In this document: positions 1-7,901 of the stretch, one piece after another | Numbering within the stretch: position 1 is the stretch's first letter | Layout of the letters: each line of letters opens with the position of its first letter | The notes under the pieces: model-generated | What the model saw: only the letters and a program-made list of their open reading frames with translations | Databases searched by the model: none | What the model was told of the DNA's origin: nothing | Assembly (NCBI RefSeq): GCF_016862995.1 | Contig: NZ_BOOA01000004.1 | Coordinates: 62,001-126,000 of the forward strand | Length of the DNA stretch: 64,000 nucleotides | Direction: 5' to 3' | Source: Acrocarpospora phusangensis | Lineage (GTDB): Bacteria; Actinomycetota; Actinomycetes; Streptosporangiales; Streptosporangiaceae | Program-made: the position numbers and the translations under genes

Positions 1-420
1 CGCCGGGACCAGCCGGCCGACCTGACGCCCGCGCGGCGCATCGCCGACCTGAACGACCTCGCCCGCCACGGCCGCTCCGGCCCGCCCGTCGAGGTGGAGA
101 TCTCGGGCGACGTCGGCGACCTCCCGCCGTCGATCCAGGCCGCGATCTACCGCCTGGCCCAGGAGTCGGTCACCAACGCCCGGCGGCACGCCCGGCACGC
201 CACCCGCATCGAGGTCCGCGTCACCGCCGACGACACGTCCGTACGCCTGCGGGTCAGCGACGACGGTGAGAGCAGCGCCATGCGCCCGGCCGCCTCGCCC
301 GGCTACGGCCTCATCGGCATGATCGAACGTGCCGACCTGCTCGGCGGCACCTGCGTGGCCGGGCCCGACGCCGATCGCGGCTGGACCGTCACCGCCGTGC
401 TGCCGCGGACGGCGGCATGA
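1..420 (+). CDS. Sensor histidine kinase, C-terminal fragment
   Basis: The reading frame is open from base 1, so only the last ~139 residues of a two-component sensor kinase are present. They form a HATPase_c domain: an N-box-like stretch (QESVTNARRHA) near fragment residues 52-62, a DDG G1-type motif, then GYGLIGMIERA near the end, as in NarL-system (HisKA_3) kinases. The domain binds ATP and phosphorylates the conserved His, which lies outside the window. The stop overlaps the response-regulator start (ATGA at 417-420), so the two form a kinase-regulator operon. The sensed signal cannot be judged because the sensor half is missing. Confidence 0.9.
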   Translation, partial: RRDQPADLTPARRIADLNDLARHGRSGPPVEVEISGDVGDLPPSIQAAIYRLAQESVTNARRHARHATRIEVRVTADDTSVRLRVSDDGESSAMRPAASPGYGLIGMIERADLLGGTCVAGPDADRGWTVTAVLPRTAA

Positions 421-1073
421 ACATCCGGGTGATCGTGGCCGACGACCAGGAGATCGTCCGGACCGGGCTGGTGATGATCCTGGACGCCCAGCCGGGCATC
501 GAGGTGGTCGGGGCGGCCGACGACGGCAGGCGGGCCGTGGAGTTGGCGCGGCGGCTGCGGCCCGACGTGTGCCTGTTCGACATCCGCATGCCCGGCATGG
601 ACGGCATCGAGGCCACCCGCGCCCTCGCCGGCCCGACCGTCGAGGACCCGCTCGCCGTCGTCGTCATCACCACGTTCGACCTCGACGAGTACGTCTACGC
701 CGCCCTGCGCGCCGGCGCCCGGGGCTTCCTGCTCAAGAACGCGGGGGCGGACCTGCTGGCCCAGGCCGTCCGGGCCGCCGCCGGCGGCGACGCGCTGATC
801 GCGCCGAGCATCACCGCCCGCCTGCTCGGCGCCTTCGCCCGCGCCGGCCCTCCCCCGTCCTCGGCGCGGCCGATCGAGGCGCTCACGGACCGCGAGGAGC
901 AGATTCTGGTCGCCGTGGCGCGGGGCCGTACGAACGGGGAGATCGCCGACGAGCTGTACATCTCGCTCAGCACGGTCAAGACGCACATCGCCAGCCTCAT
1001 GGCGAAGCTCGGGGCCCGCAATCGGGTCGAGATCGCCATGTGGGCGTACGAGACGAACCGGGTCAGGACCTGA
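417..1073 (+). CDS. LuxR/NarL-family response regulator
   Basis: A 218-residue DNA-binding response regulator. The receiver domain (about 1-120) has the acidic pocket (DD at 9-10), the phospho-acceptor Asp55 in LFDIRMPGMD, Thr85 and the conserved Lys107 in FLLKN. A GerE-type helix-turn-helix follows at about 150-215 (LTDREEQILVAVARG, then STVKTHIASLMAKLG). It is translationally coupled to the kinase upstream, its likely partner. Targets are unknown; the convergent DUF2306 gene and the oxidoreductase beyond are possible neighbours under its control, but nothing in the sequence proves this. Its last 11 bp overlap the DUF2306 gene tail to tail. Confidence 0.95.
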   Translation: MNIRVIVADDQEIVRTGLVMILDAQPGIEVVGAADDGRRAVELARRLRPDVCLFDIRMPGMDGIEATRALAGPTVEDPLAVVVITTFDLDEYVYAALRAGARGFLLKNAGADLLAQAVRAAAGGDALIAPSITARLLGAFARAGPPPSSARPIEALTDREEQILVAVARGRTNGEIADELYISLSTVKTHIASLMAKLGARNRVEIAMWAYETNRVRT

Positions 1074-1743
1074 CGCGGGTGCGCGGCCTTCTGATGATCC
1101 ATTCCGCGACCGCCAGGTTGATCACCCAGGCGGCGGCCAGGAGGAGCGCCCGGGTGGTCTCGATGGGCGCGCCGGCGAGCAGGATCAGCGGGAGCTGGGT
1201 CACGGCCTGTGTGCCCGCGCCCTGGCCGATCGCGTAGCCGCGGATCATCCAGGCGCGGTGGCGGGTGATGTCCCGCCGCCGGATCGCGGCCAGGCCGAGG
1301 AGGATGCACGCCACCATGGCCGTCCCGAACAGCAGCCGGAACGCGGCGAGGAGATCGCCGTCACCCGGCGGGCGGGGATAGAACAGCGTCATCCACAGCC
1401 CTGATAACGCGGCGATGAGCCCGCACGGGATCAGCAGCCGTCCGGCGGCGCGGTGCCAGCCGGATCTGCGGCGGCGGAATCCGGGGACGAACTGGAAAGC
1501 GCCCAGCACGCAGTAGAGGGTGGCGCCGACGATGTGCAACGCCACCGGAATCGGCGACGCGAAGAATCGCGCGTTCTCCGCCGTGACGGCCGCGCCCCCG
1601 GTCAACTGGGTGAGGCGGAACGCCCCGGCCGCCACCGGTACGGCACTGAGCACGAGCAGTCCCGCCGGCGCGAGCCATTCCCGCCTTTTCTTCGTCGTTT
1701 TCGTCATGCGCCGATCGTGACGGCCGGGGACCTCCCGGTTCAT
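1063..1743 (-). CDS. DUF2306 multi-pass membrane protein
   Basis: A protein of about 226 residues with several hydrophobic helices, including one near residues 24-45 after a Lys/Arg-rich N-terminus and one near the C-terminus. It carries the DUF2306 pattern: a GxFQF/HRxxGR segment (GAFQFVPGFRRRR, WHRAAGRLLI) and the later ITRHRAWMIRGYA block. The His/Arg positions are conserved in the family, whose function is unknown. The start at 1743 has an AGGAGG about 13 nt upstream; an alternative start at 1707 (MTKTTKK) would shorten the N-terminus by 12 residues. It is convergent with the response regulator and divergent from the oxidoreductase at 1877. Confidence 0.85.
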   Translation of the reverse strand: MNREVPGRHDRRMTKTTKKRREWLAPAGLLVLSAVPVAAGAFRLTQLTGGAAVTAENARFFASPIPVALHIVGATLYCVLGAFQFVPGFRRRRSGWHRAAGRLLIPCGLIAALSGLWMTLFYPRPPGDGDLLAAFRLLFGTAMVACILLGLAAIRRRDITRHRAWMIRGYAIGQGAGTQAVTQLPLILLAGAPIETTRALLLAAAWVINLAVAEWIIRRPRTRVRS

Positions 1744-1876
1744 CGATAAACCGGCCCCTCCTGAGCTGGCCGATCATCCAGCAAACGGGCGTACTTTCGG
1801 CTGATGAGCCCTTCGCGATGGCTTCTTACGCTGATTTCGCGGGCCTCGATCGCCCGCAGTCGACAAGGAGAATCTG

Positions 1877-2857
1877 ATGAAGGCGTTCGTTCTGCGCTCG
1901 TACGGCCCGCCCGAGGTCCTGCGTCTCACCGATATCGCCACGCCGGTGCCCGGAGACGACGAAGTACTGATTCGGGTGGTCGCCACCTCGGTCAATCCGT
2001 ACGACTGGCATCACATGCGGGGTGAGCCGTACATCGCGCGGCTGATGGGCGGGCTCGGGCCGAGGCGGCCGAAGTTCAGCATCCTGGGCGCCGACGTGGC
2101 CGGGCAGGTCGAGGCGGTCGGCAAGGACGTGACGGAGTTCGGTCCCGGCGACGAGGTCTTCGCCCTCATCGAGCAGGGCGGCTTCGCGGAGTACGTGTGC
2201 GTCAAGGAGAACCTGGTCGCGCCGAAACCCAAGAACCTGTCGTACGAGCAGGCGGCGGCGGTGCCGATGGCGGCCGTCAGCGCGCTGGTGGGGTTACGCG
2301 ACGTGGGTGACGTCCAGCCGGGGCAGAAGGTGCTCGTCAACGGGGCTTCCGGCGGAGTGGGGACGTTCGCCGTGCAGATCGCCCGGGCCATGGGGGCGGA
2401 GGTCACCGGGGTGTGCAGCACCCGCAACGTCGACCTGGTCCTGTCGCTCGGCGCGACCGACGTCATCGACTACACCAAGACCAACTTCACCCGGAACGGG
2501 AAACGCTACGACCTGCTGCTGGACATGGCCGGGGGCTATTCCGCCTCCGCCTGCCGGCGAGTCCTCAAACCGAAGGGCATCCGCTCCGTCATCGGAGGAA
2601 AGGCCGGCCGCTGGGTCCAACCCGTCGGCCACATGACCGCCGGACTCGCATCGTCCCGATTCACGTCCCAGAAGATGCTCATGGTCGACACGGTCAACTA
2701 CACCCCGAAGAAGCTCGCCCTCACGACCCTGACGGAATTCATCGAAGCCGGCCAGGTAACCCCGATCATCAACCGCCGCTACCCATTCGCCGAGATCCCC
2801 GCAGCCATCACGTACCTCGAAACAGGCCACGTCCCCGGCAAGGTCACCATCACCTGA
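1877..2857 (+). CDS. NADP-dependent MDR oxidoreductase (quinone oxidoreductase-like)
   Basis: A 326-residue medium-chain dehydrogenase/reductase. The N-terminal GroES-like catalytic domain (about 1-120) contains GADVAGQVEAVG near residues 71-82. The Rossmann domain has the nucleotide-binding NGASGGVGTFAVQIA around 155-169. Zinc-ligand cysteines and histidines of alcohol dehydrogenases are absent, so a zinc-independent NAD(P)H quinone or enone reductase is the likely activity; the substrate is unknown. The start is supported by AAGGAG at 1865-1870. A perfect 6-bp hairpin (1839-1844 with 1852-1857) lies in the leader. The stop directly abuts the stop of the convergent PD40/RTX gene. Confidence 0.9.
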   Translation: MKAFVLRSYGPPEVLRLTDIATPVPGDDEVLIRVVATSVNPYDWHHMRGEPYIARLMGGLGPRRPKFSILGADVAGQVEAVGKDVTEFGPGDEVFALIEQGGFAEYVCVKENLVAPKPKNLSYEQAAAVPMAAVSALVGLRDVGDVQPGQKVLVNGASGGVGTFAVQIARAMGAEVTGVCSTRNVDLVLSLGATDVIDYTKTNFTRNGKRYDLLLDMAGGYSASACRRVLKPKGIRSVIGGKAGRWVQPVGHMTAGLASSRFTSQKMLMVDTVNYTPKKLALTTLTEFIEAGQVTPIINRRYPFAEIPAAITYLETGHVPGKVTIT

Positions 2858-4168
2858 TCAGGGACAGCTGTGGCCGATGGACGGATTCAGGCACAGGTCC
2901 GCGCCTGACCCACCGTTGTTGATGTTGGTACCGCCGTCGCCGTCCAAGACGTCGTTGCCGCTACCCCCACGCTGGAAGTCGTCGCCCTCATCGCCGTGGA
3001 TGGTGTCGTCACCACTGGCACCGTCCAGGCGGTCGTGCCCGGGTCCGCCATACAAGGTGTCCCGGCCCGCGTTGCCGTTGAGACGGTCGCGGCCGTCATC
3101 GCCGACGAGGGTGTCGTGCCCGGTGCCGCCGTTGACGATGTCGTCGCCGGGCCCGCCGATGAGGGTGTCGTTGCCACCGCGCCCACTGAGCCGGTCATTA
3201 CCGCCCAGTCCGCAGATGACGTCGTCCCCCGGAGTACCGGTCAGGCGCTCCCTGGCGGCGGTTCCGGTGATCGTGCACTGCAGGCTGGGACCGGCCGCCC
3301 AGTCCGGCTGGAAGTCGTGGGCGGCGTTGTTCGTGAGGTTGAGCTGGCCGGTTCCGTCGGCGTCCATCGCGTACACCTCGAGGTTGCCGTCCCGGTCGGT
3401 GTGGAAGGCGATCTTCGTGCCGTCCGGCGACCACACGGGGTCGTCGTCGATCCCGGGATGGTTGCTGAGGTCGACCTGGCCGGTTCCGTCGGCGTCCATG
3501 CCGTAGACCTCCAGGTTGCCGTCCCGGTCGGTGACGAAAGCGATCTTCGTGCCGTCGGGCGACCAGGCCGGGGCGCTGTCGGTCGCGGTGTTGACCGTCA
3601 CCCGCACCTGCCCGCCGCCGTCGGCGTTCATCGTGTAGATCTCGCTGTTGCCGTCCCGATCGCTCCTGAACGCGATCATCGTGCCGTCCGGCGACCAGGC
3701 CGGGTCACTGTCACTGCCGGCGTCGTTGGTCAGGTTGGCCGGCGAACTCCCGTCCGCGCCCATCACGTAGATCTCGCCGTCCCCGTCCCGTTCACTCCGA
3801 AACGCGATCATCGTTCCGTCCGGCGACCACGTCGGCGCGCCGTCGGCCGCGGCGTTGTTGGTGAGGTTGGTCGGTGAACTCCCGTCGGCCCCCATCACGT
3901 ACACGTCGAAGTCGCCGTCCCGATCGCTGATGAAAGCGATCTTGGTGCCGTCCGGCGACCACACCGGCTGGCTGTCGTTGGCGGCATTGGCGGTGAGCCG
4001 CGTCTGCCCGGTGCCGTCCGCGTTCATGACGTACACCTCGTAGTCGCCGTCCCGCTCACTCCCAAAAACGATCTTGCCGTTGCTCCCCGGCACCACCGCC
4101 CCGACCGGCTCCGCCACCACCGCCGTCGCCAGCACGGCCACCAAGACGGCCAACCGCCGCACCACCAT
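2858..4168 (-). CDS. Secreted PD40 beta-propeller / RTX calcium-binding repeat protein
   Basis: A 436-residue exported protein. A signal peptide (MVVRRLAVLVAVLATAVVAEP) leads into about six TolB/PD40 beta-propeller repeats of ~43 residues, each with WSPDGTxIAF and an RDGxxEVY-type strand, to about residue 300. The C-terminal ~130 residues are hemolysin-type nonapeptides (GGxGxDxLxG pattern) that typically bind calcium and fold outside the cell. I chose ATG 4168 over the upstream in-frame ATG 4225 because GAGGGG sits 6 nt before it and the signal peptide then starts properly. No RTX secretion operon is adjacent, so the Sec route is likely. The substrate or partner is unknown. Confidence 0.88.
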   Translation of the reverse strand: MVVRRLAVLVAVLATAVVAEPVGAVVPGSNGKIVFGSERDGDYEVYVMNADGTGQTRLTANAANDSQPVWSPDGTKIAFISDRDGDFDVYVMGADGSSPTNLTNNAAADGAPTWSPDGTMIAFRSERDGDGEIYVMGADGSSPANLTNDAGSDSDPAWSPDGTMIAFRSDRDGNSEIYTMNADGGGQVRVTVNTATDSAPAWSPDGTKIAFVTDRDGNLEVYGMDADGTGQVDLSNHPGIDDDPVWSPDGTKIAFHTDRDGNLEVYAMDADGTGQLNLTNNAAHDFQPDWAAGPSLQCTITGTAARERLTGTPGDDVICGLGGNDRLSGRGGNDTLIGGPGDDIVNGGTGHDTLVGDDGRDRLNGNAGRDTLYGGPGHDRLDGASGDDTIHGDEGDDFQRGGSGNDVLDGDGGTNINNGGSGADLCLNPSIGHSCP

Positions 4169-4263
4169 CAACAACCCCTCACACGCCGAATCGCGGGCGA
4201 TCCTGTGTAAGGGGGTGATCCACAAGACCCTTTCTCGAGGTCACATGGTACGAGCCGAACCCA

Positions 4264-4485
4264 TCAAGATCGAGGAAGCCGAGCGGGAGAGGTTTCGCCG
4301 TCGAGAGGTTCGATGGCGTGGGTCTCGTCGATGTGGATCAACGCGTCGAACTGCTCGGAGACGCGGGCGAGGAAGTAGTGGCTCTCGCGTTCGGTGCGCG
4401 GGCGGTAGACGGCGCCGATCGCGCGCTCCAGGAGGGCTTTGCGCAGGAGTTCCCTGGTTCGGGGGGCGGACAAGCGGTTCGGCAT
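4264..4485 (-). pseudogene. Erythromycin-esterase-family C-terminal remnant
   Basis: A 73-codon open frame whose sequence ([18 protein letters not shown], then [18 protein letters not shown]) matches my memory of the extreme C-terminus of the erythromycin esterase / succinoglycan-synthesis EreA-like family, which is normally 400 residues or longer. The catalytic portion is absent: going upstream in frame there is a TAG about 15 codons before the ATG, and nothing of the family is visible beyond. It is best read as a decayed gene end. A GGGAGG 8 nt before ATG 4485 leaves open that the piece is still translated as a small protein. Confidence 0.6.
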
Positions 4486-4646
4486 CGCTACCGCCTCCCT
4501 ACGGAGCCAGGGACCATACCCCTAGCCCAGCAGGACAAACCGGTGCCAAACGGGTCAAATCCGGCAAGGTTACGGCCCTTCCCGTCTGCCAACGTTTACC
4601 AGCTGGCGGGGCGTTGCTGGCGGGCCGCGACCTACCGTGAAAGAGA

Positions 4647-4674
4647 GACTTCCCGGACGGATGACTTCCCGGAC
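4647..4674. repeat. Short direct repeat upstream of the 124-residue gene
   Basis: The 12-mer GACTTCCCGGAC occurs twice (4647-4658 and 4663-4674), 16 bp apart. The pair lies 22-49 bp before the ATG at 4696, in the likely promoter or leader region. It could be a regulator-binding repeat or chance. Confidence 0.4.
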
Positions 4675-4695
4675 AGACGAAGAGGGGAGGAGATC

Positions 4696-5070
4696 ATGAC
4701 TGTCAAGCTGAACAAACGGGCGTTCGACTTCGCGAAGAAGCTCATCGACGACGGCCACTACGTCCTGGACGGAATGGACGACTGGAGCGAGCACCACCCC
4801 TCGGCCCAGCAGGAGAACGATTTCCTCGACAAGCACGGCTTCGGGGAGTACGAGCACTGGTTCCTGGGCGAGGACGACGAGCAGAACGAGGAGACCAAGG
4901 GCCGCTACAAGTTCCCCTTCGGCGACTTCGCCAAGGTGCACCGCTGCGGCATCATCGCCGCCGAGGTACGCGCGGCGCAGCGGGACCACACCGACATCGA
5001 GGTGGCCGTGGCCCACCTGCACGGCAGGCTCGACGAACTGATCTCCGCCCGGGACGAGCATTCCGGCTGA
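4696..5070 (+). CDS. Conserved protein of unknown function (124 residues)
   Basis: A small soluble protein rich in charged residues, with no signal peptide or membrane helix. I recall similar ~120-residue proteins from many bacteria, with the same landmarks: MTVKLN start, a WSEHxPS motif, HGFGEYEHWFLG, an acidic DEQNEETKGRYKFPxGDF stretch, VHRCGIIAAEVRA and the final HTDIEVAVAHLHG. No function is known to me. The start is well supported by GGGGAGGAGATC directly before the ATG. It sits between an esterase remnant and a convergent beta-helix gene and looks monocistronic. Confidence 0.85.
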   Translation: MTVKLNKRAFDFAKKLIDDGHYVLDGMDDWSEHHPSAQQENDFLDKHGFGEYEHWFLGEDDEQNEETKGRYKFPFGDFAKVHRCGIIAAEVRAAQRDHTDIEVAVAHLHGRLDELISARDEHSG

Positions 5071-5095
5071 CGGGGACACACACCGCCGCCAGCGG

Positions 5096-6151
5096 TCAGG
5101 AACACGCGCCCTTCTTGAGCAGCGGTCCGCCGGTCACCTTGTTGTCGCAGGTGATCGTGTTGCCACCCACGGTGTCGTTGATCCCGACGCCCCTGCCGCC
5201 GGCGAGATCGATCCGGTTGCCGCGGAACACGTTCCCGGTCCCCCAGCCGTCGACGATCTCGTGGGTCTGGAACCCGTCCTGCGGCGTACGCCTGCCGCTG
5301 TTGTTCTCGATGACGTAGTCGTTGCCCTTGACGTCGATCCAGGAGTCGTTGAACTTGTGCCCGCCGAGGACGGACCCGTCGAAGATGTTGCCGACGATCC
5401 GGCCGCCGCGGGTGCCCTCCTTGATGTCCACGGCCTCGGCCCTGGCCCGGATCACGTTCCCGCGCACGAGGTTGCGGTCGCTGCGGTCCATCTTCCCGCC
5501 GGTGTACCTGCCCCAGTTGGACTCGGCCGACCCGAGGTAGACACCCTCGCCGAACTGCGCCCGGCGCAGCCCGGTGTTGTAGATCTTGCTGTACTGCACG
5601 ATGTTGCCGGTGCTGAACACCCGCAGATGGATCGCCTCGTCGCCGATCTCGTGCACGCTCAGGCCCTGGATGATCGAGTTGCGGGTACGGTCCGCCATGA
5701 CGCCCTTCTGGCTGTTGCGCACGGTGAAGCCCACCAGCCGCCAGTAGCTCACGTTGTCGAGGTGGAAGCCGTACCCCTTCTTGATGCCGCCGCCGTCCAG
5801 GACCGACGCGGCGGTGCCGCAGAGGAAGATCGGCTTCGCCCGGGTGCCCGACTTCTGGGCGGCGAACTCGCCCTGGTAGACACCGGGACGCAACTGGATC
5901 ACCGCGCCGGGCCGGGCCGAGGCGAGCGCCTTCCTGAGCTGGGAGACGCTGCCGACGACCGCGGTCGGCTTCGGGCAGCGCACCTTGCCGGGTCCCGAGG
6001 GCACGGGCGTACGCGGCGCGGGAGCCGACGCCGACACCGACACCGACACCGACGCCAGGCTCACGCCCGTCAGCTCGCCGGCACCCCCGTCCACCAGCGC
6101 TCCGACCAGGACCAGCGCACCGGCTAACCCGACACCCAGCTTGATCTTCAT
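5096..6151 (-). CDS. Secreted right-handed parallel beta-helix protein
   Basis: A 351-residue exported protein. An N-terminal hydrophobic signal or anchor (MKIKLGVGLAGALVLVGALV) is followed by a Ser/Val/Pro-rich linker to about residue 55. A pectate-lyase-like beta-helix domain then runs from VGSVSQLRKALASARPGAVI (near 65-85) to the end, with repeating N/V/I coils (DNVSYWRLVGFTVRN, GNVIRARAEAVDIKEGT, ENNSGRRTPQDGFQTHE). The family includes polysaccharide lyases and glycosidases; the Asp-rich coils resemble chondroitinase B-type proteins. The substrate is unknown. ATG 6151 has GGGGAG 7 nt upstream. It is divergent from the secreted protein at 6343. Confidence 0.85.
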   Translation of the reverse strand: MKIKLGVGLAGALVLVGALVDGGAGELTGVSLASVSVSVSASAPAPRTPVPSGPGKVRCPKPTAVVGSVSQLRKALASARPGAVIQLRPGVYQGEFAAQKSGTRAKPIFLCGTAASVLDGGGIKKGYGFHLDNVSYWRLVGFTVRNSQKGVMADRTRNSIIQGLSVHEIGDEAIHLRVFSTGNIVQYSKIYNTGLRRAQFGEGVYLGSAESNWGRYTGGKMDRSDRNLVRGNVIRARAEAVDIKEGTRGGRIVGNIFDGSVLGGHKFNDSWIDVKGNDYVIENNSGRRTPQDGFQTHEIVDGWGTGNVFRGNRIDLAGGRGVGINDTVGGNTITCDNKVTGGPLLKKGACS

Positions 6152-6286
6152 TCGTGCGCTCCCCGACAGGTTTCCGGCAACAAGGCACAATCCTCACAGC
6201 CGGACGACGCCCGATTCGGGAGTGTTGCGACTCCGTTGTAAAGACCGCACGGAGAGCGGCGTGGCGCTCCGAAGCCACTCGCCGCA

Positions 6287-6311
6287 GATGTGACCATCAA
6301 GTGATCACATC
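6287..6311. promoter_or_regulatory. Candidate operator dyad
   Basis: Arms GATGTGACCA (6287-6296) and TGATCACATC (6302-6311) match at 9 of 10 positions around a 5-nt centre. The dyad lies 32-56 bp before the ATG at 6343, in the divergent region between two secreted-protein genes. The spacing does not fit the CRP consensus (TGTGA-N6-TCACA). Confidence 0.45.
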
Positions 6312-6342
6312 CAGAAAGGCACGGCCGGAGGCACGCCACCCG

Positions 6343-7044
6343 ATGCGGAGATTCACGAGGGCAGCCCTCCACTGCTCCCTTTCGACGGCCCTGATCACCG
6401 GGCCGAGCCCGGCCCCGGCCCACGCGGGCACCGACGACAAGCGCAAATCCTGCAGGTCGGCCGCCTGCCGGGCCGCCGCGCGCTGCGCCATGCGCGACTT
6501 CTACAAGTTCGACCGTCCCCTGCCCAGGAACTTCTACGTGCCGCGCACCCGGTACGTGGACGGCCCCGGCGGGATCATGAAGGCTTCGGTCACCCGCGAA
6601 CACGAAGTGCTCGCGTGGATCGAGCTGGAGAACGAGAGCCAGCGCGGGATCAACATCGACCACGTCATCCGCCACCTCCGCCGGAAGGAACTCCCTCACC
6701 TCGAAACACGCCACATGATCTTCACCGGCCACGAGTACACCCACCGGATCTCCGACGGCATGTACGGCAACATGTGGTACCGCGTAATCGGCTACCGCGT
6801 CGGCTGGTCGGCCTGGTCCGTCCTCCCCTCCTGCCGCCACGTCCGGGTCGCCGCCGGCATCGCCAACGTCCCCGCCCGCGTCGAAGGCTGGCATTACTGG
6901 GAGACCAAGCACCCGATGCTCGGCGACGATCAAACGATCGTGCCGACGGAGGAGACCACGGCGCTGCCCTCCGATCCCGAGGAGCGCCCTACCGGCCAGA
7001 GCGGCACGTCCACCCCGTCGGGCACGGCGGGATCGGAAGGCTGA
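6343..7044 (+). CDS. Secreted protein of unknown function (233 residues)
   Basis: MRRFTRAALHCSLSTALITG and a PAPAHAG cleavage-like site form a signal peptide ending near residue 29. The mature part starts with a Cys-containing cluster (CRSAACRAAARCAM), followed by an aromatic, His-rich domain with HVIRHLRRKELPHLETRH and two Trp-rich segments (MYGNMWYRVIGYRVGWSAW; EGWHYWETKHP). The C-terminal ~35 residues are Ser/Thr/Pro/Gly-rich. I do not recognise a family. The start was chosen for its signal peptide and a GGAGG 11 nt upstream; the open frame extends further 5' but that part lacks coding character. It is convergent with msrA across a strong terminator hairpin. Confidence 0.75.
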   Translation: MRRFTRAALHCSLSTALITGPSPAPAHAGTDDKRKSCRSAACRAAARCAMRDFYKFDRPLPRNFYVPRTRYVDGPGGIMKASVTREHEVLAWIELENESQRGINIDHVIRHLRRKELPHLETRHMIFTGHEYTHRISDGMYGNMWYRVIGYRVGWSAWSVLPSCRHVRVAAGIANVPARVEGWHYWETKHPMLGDDQTIVPTEETTALPSDPEERPTGQSGTSTPSGTAGSEG

Positions 7045-7056
7045 GGGACACACGAA

Positions 7057-7092
7057 GGCCCGTGATCCGCCCCGAACGGGTGATCACGGGCC
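7057..7092. terminator. Bidirectional hairpin terminator
   Basis: A perfect 11-bp stem (GGCCCGTGATC 7057-7067 with GATCACGGGCC 7082-7092) and 14-nt loop lies exactly between two convergent genes, 12 bp after the secreted-protein stop and 14 bp beyond the msrA stop. No U-tract follows, which is common in actinomycete terminators. Confidence 0.75.
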
Positions 7093-7106
7093 GACCGTTC
7101 AGAGGG

Positions 7107-7769
7107 TCACGCCTCGCCGGTGGTGAGGCCGATCGGGCAGGCGACCCCGGTCCCGCCGATGCCGCAGTAGCCGTTCTTGTTCCGGTGCAGATACTGCTGG
7201 TGGTAGTTCTCGGCGAAGTAGAACTCGGGGGCGGGGGCGATCTCGGTGGTGATGGAACCGTAGCCGGCCCGGGTCAGGACCGACTGGTACGCGTCCCGCG
7301 AGGCCAGGGCGGACTTCTCCTGGGCGGGGGTGTGGGTGTAGATCGTGGAGCGGTACTGGGTGCCGACGTCGTTGCCCTGGCGCATGCCCTGGGTCGGGTC
7401 GTGGGACTCCCAGAAGAGCTTGAGAAGCTCCTCGTAGGAGATGCGGTTGGGGTCGTAGACGACGCGCACGGCCTCGGTGTGGCCGGTGCGGCCGGAACAG
7501 ACCTCCTCGTAGGTGGGGTTGGGGGTGTAGCCACCCTGGTAGCCCACGGCCGTCGTGATCACGCCGGGGGTCTGCCAGAACTTGCGCTCGGCTCCCCAGA
7601 AGCAGCCCAGGCCGAAGTCCGCGATCTCGGATCCCGGCGGGTACGGAGGGGCGAGCGGGGCGTCGAGGACCAGATGGCGAGGGGCGACCGGCATCCGCTC
7701 AGGGCGGCCGGGGAGAGCGTCCTGAGCAGTGATCATGGTGGTCTTGTCGGTGCCGAAGATCCAGCCCAT
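7107..7769 (-). CDS. msrA: Peptide-methionine (S)-S-oxide reductase
   Basis: A 220-residue repair enzyme that reduces methionine-S-sulfoxide in proteins using thioredoxin-recycled cysteines. The catalytic Cys56 lies in the signature [11 protein letters not shown]. Two C-terminal cysteines (about 202 and 211, YCGIGG and ACPIG) are placed as resolving residues. The [32 protein letters not shown] block is the family core and the length fits full-length actinobacterial MsrA. It is monocistronic, with the promoter presumably in the 132-bp gap shared with the divergent rarD. An oxidative-stress role is inferred from the family. Confidence 0.97.
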   Translation of the reverse strand: MGWIFGTDKTTMITAQDALPGRPERMPVAPRHLVLDAPLAPPYPPGSEIADFGLGCFWGAERKFWQTPGVITTAVGYQGGYTPNPTYEEVCSGRTGHTEAVRVVYDPNRISYEELLKLFWESHDPTQGMRQGNDVGTQYRSTIYTHTPAQEKSALASRDAYQSVLTRAGYGSITTEIAPAPEFYFAENYHQQYLHRNKNGYCGIGGTGVACPIGLTTGEA

Positions 7770-7901
7770 TGAGGTTCCTCCTTAGGTCCATCTGCGTCAA
7801 CCGAAGCACACTCTGGTTTGTTCCATCGGTTAGCAACGCTTAAGTATCGTGCGAGTTGTACTTATTTGTCGTAAACGGCGTAAGCAGTCAAACTGGGGCA
7901 C

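Noticed and set aside
6291-6309. CRP/FNR-type operator reading of TGTGA...TCACA
   Set aside because: The half-sites are separated by 11 bases rather than 6, so the dyad fits another regulator class.
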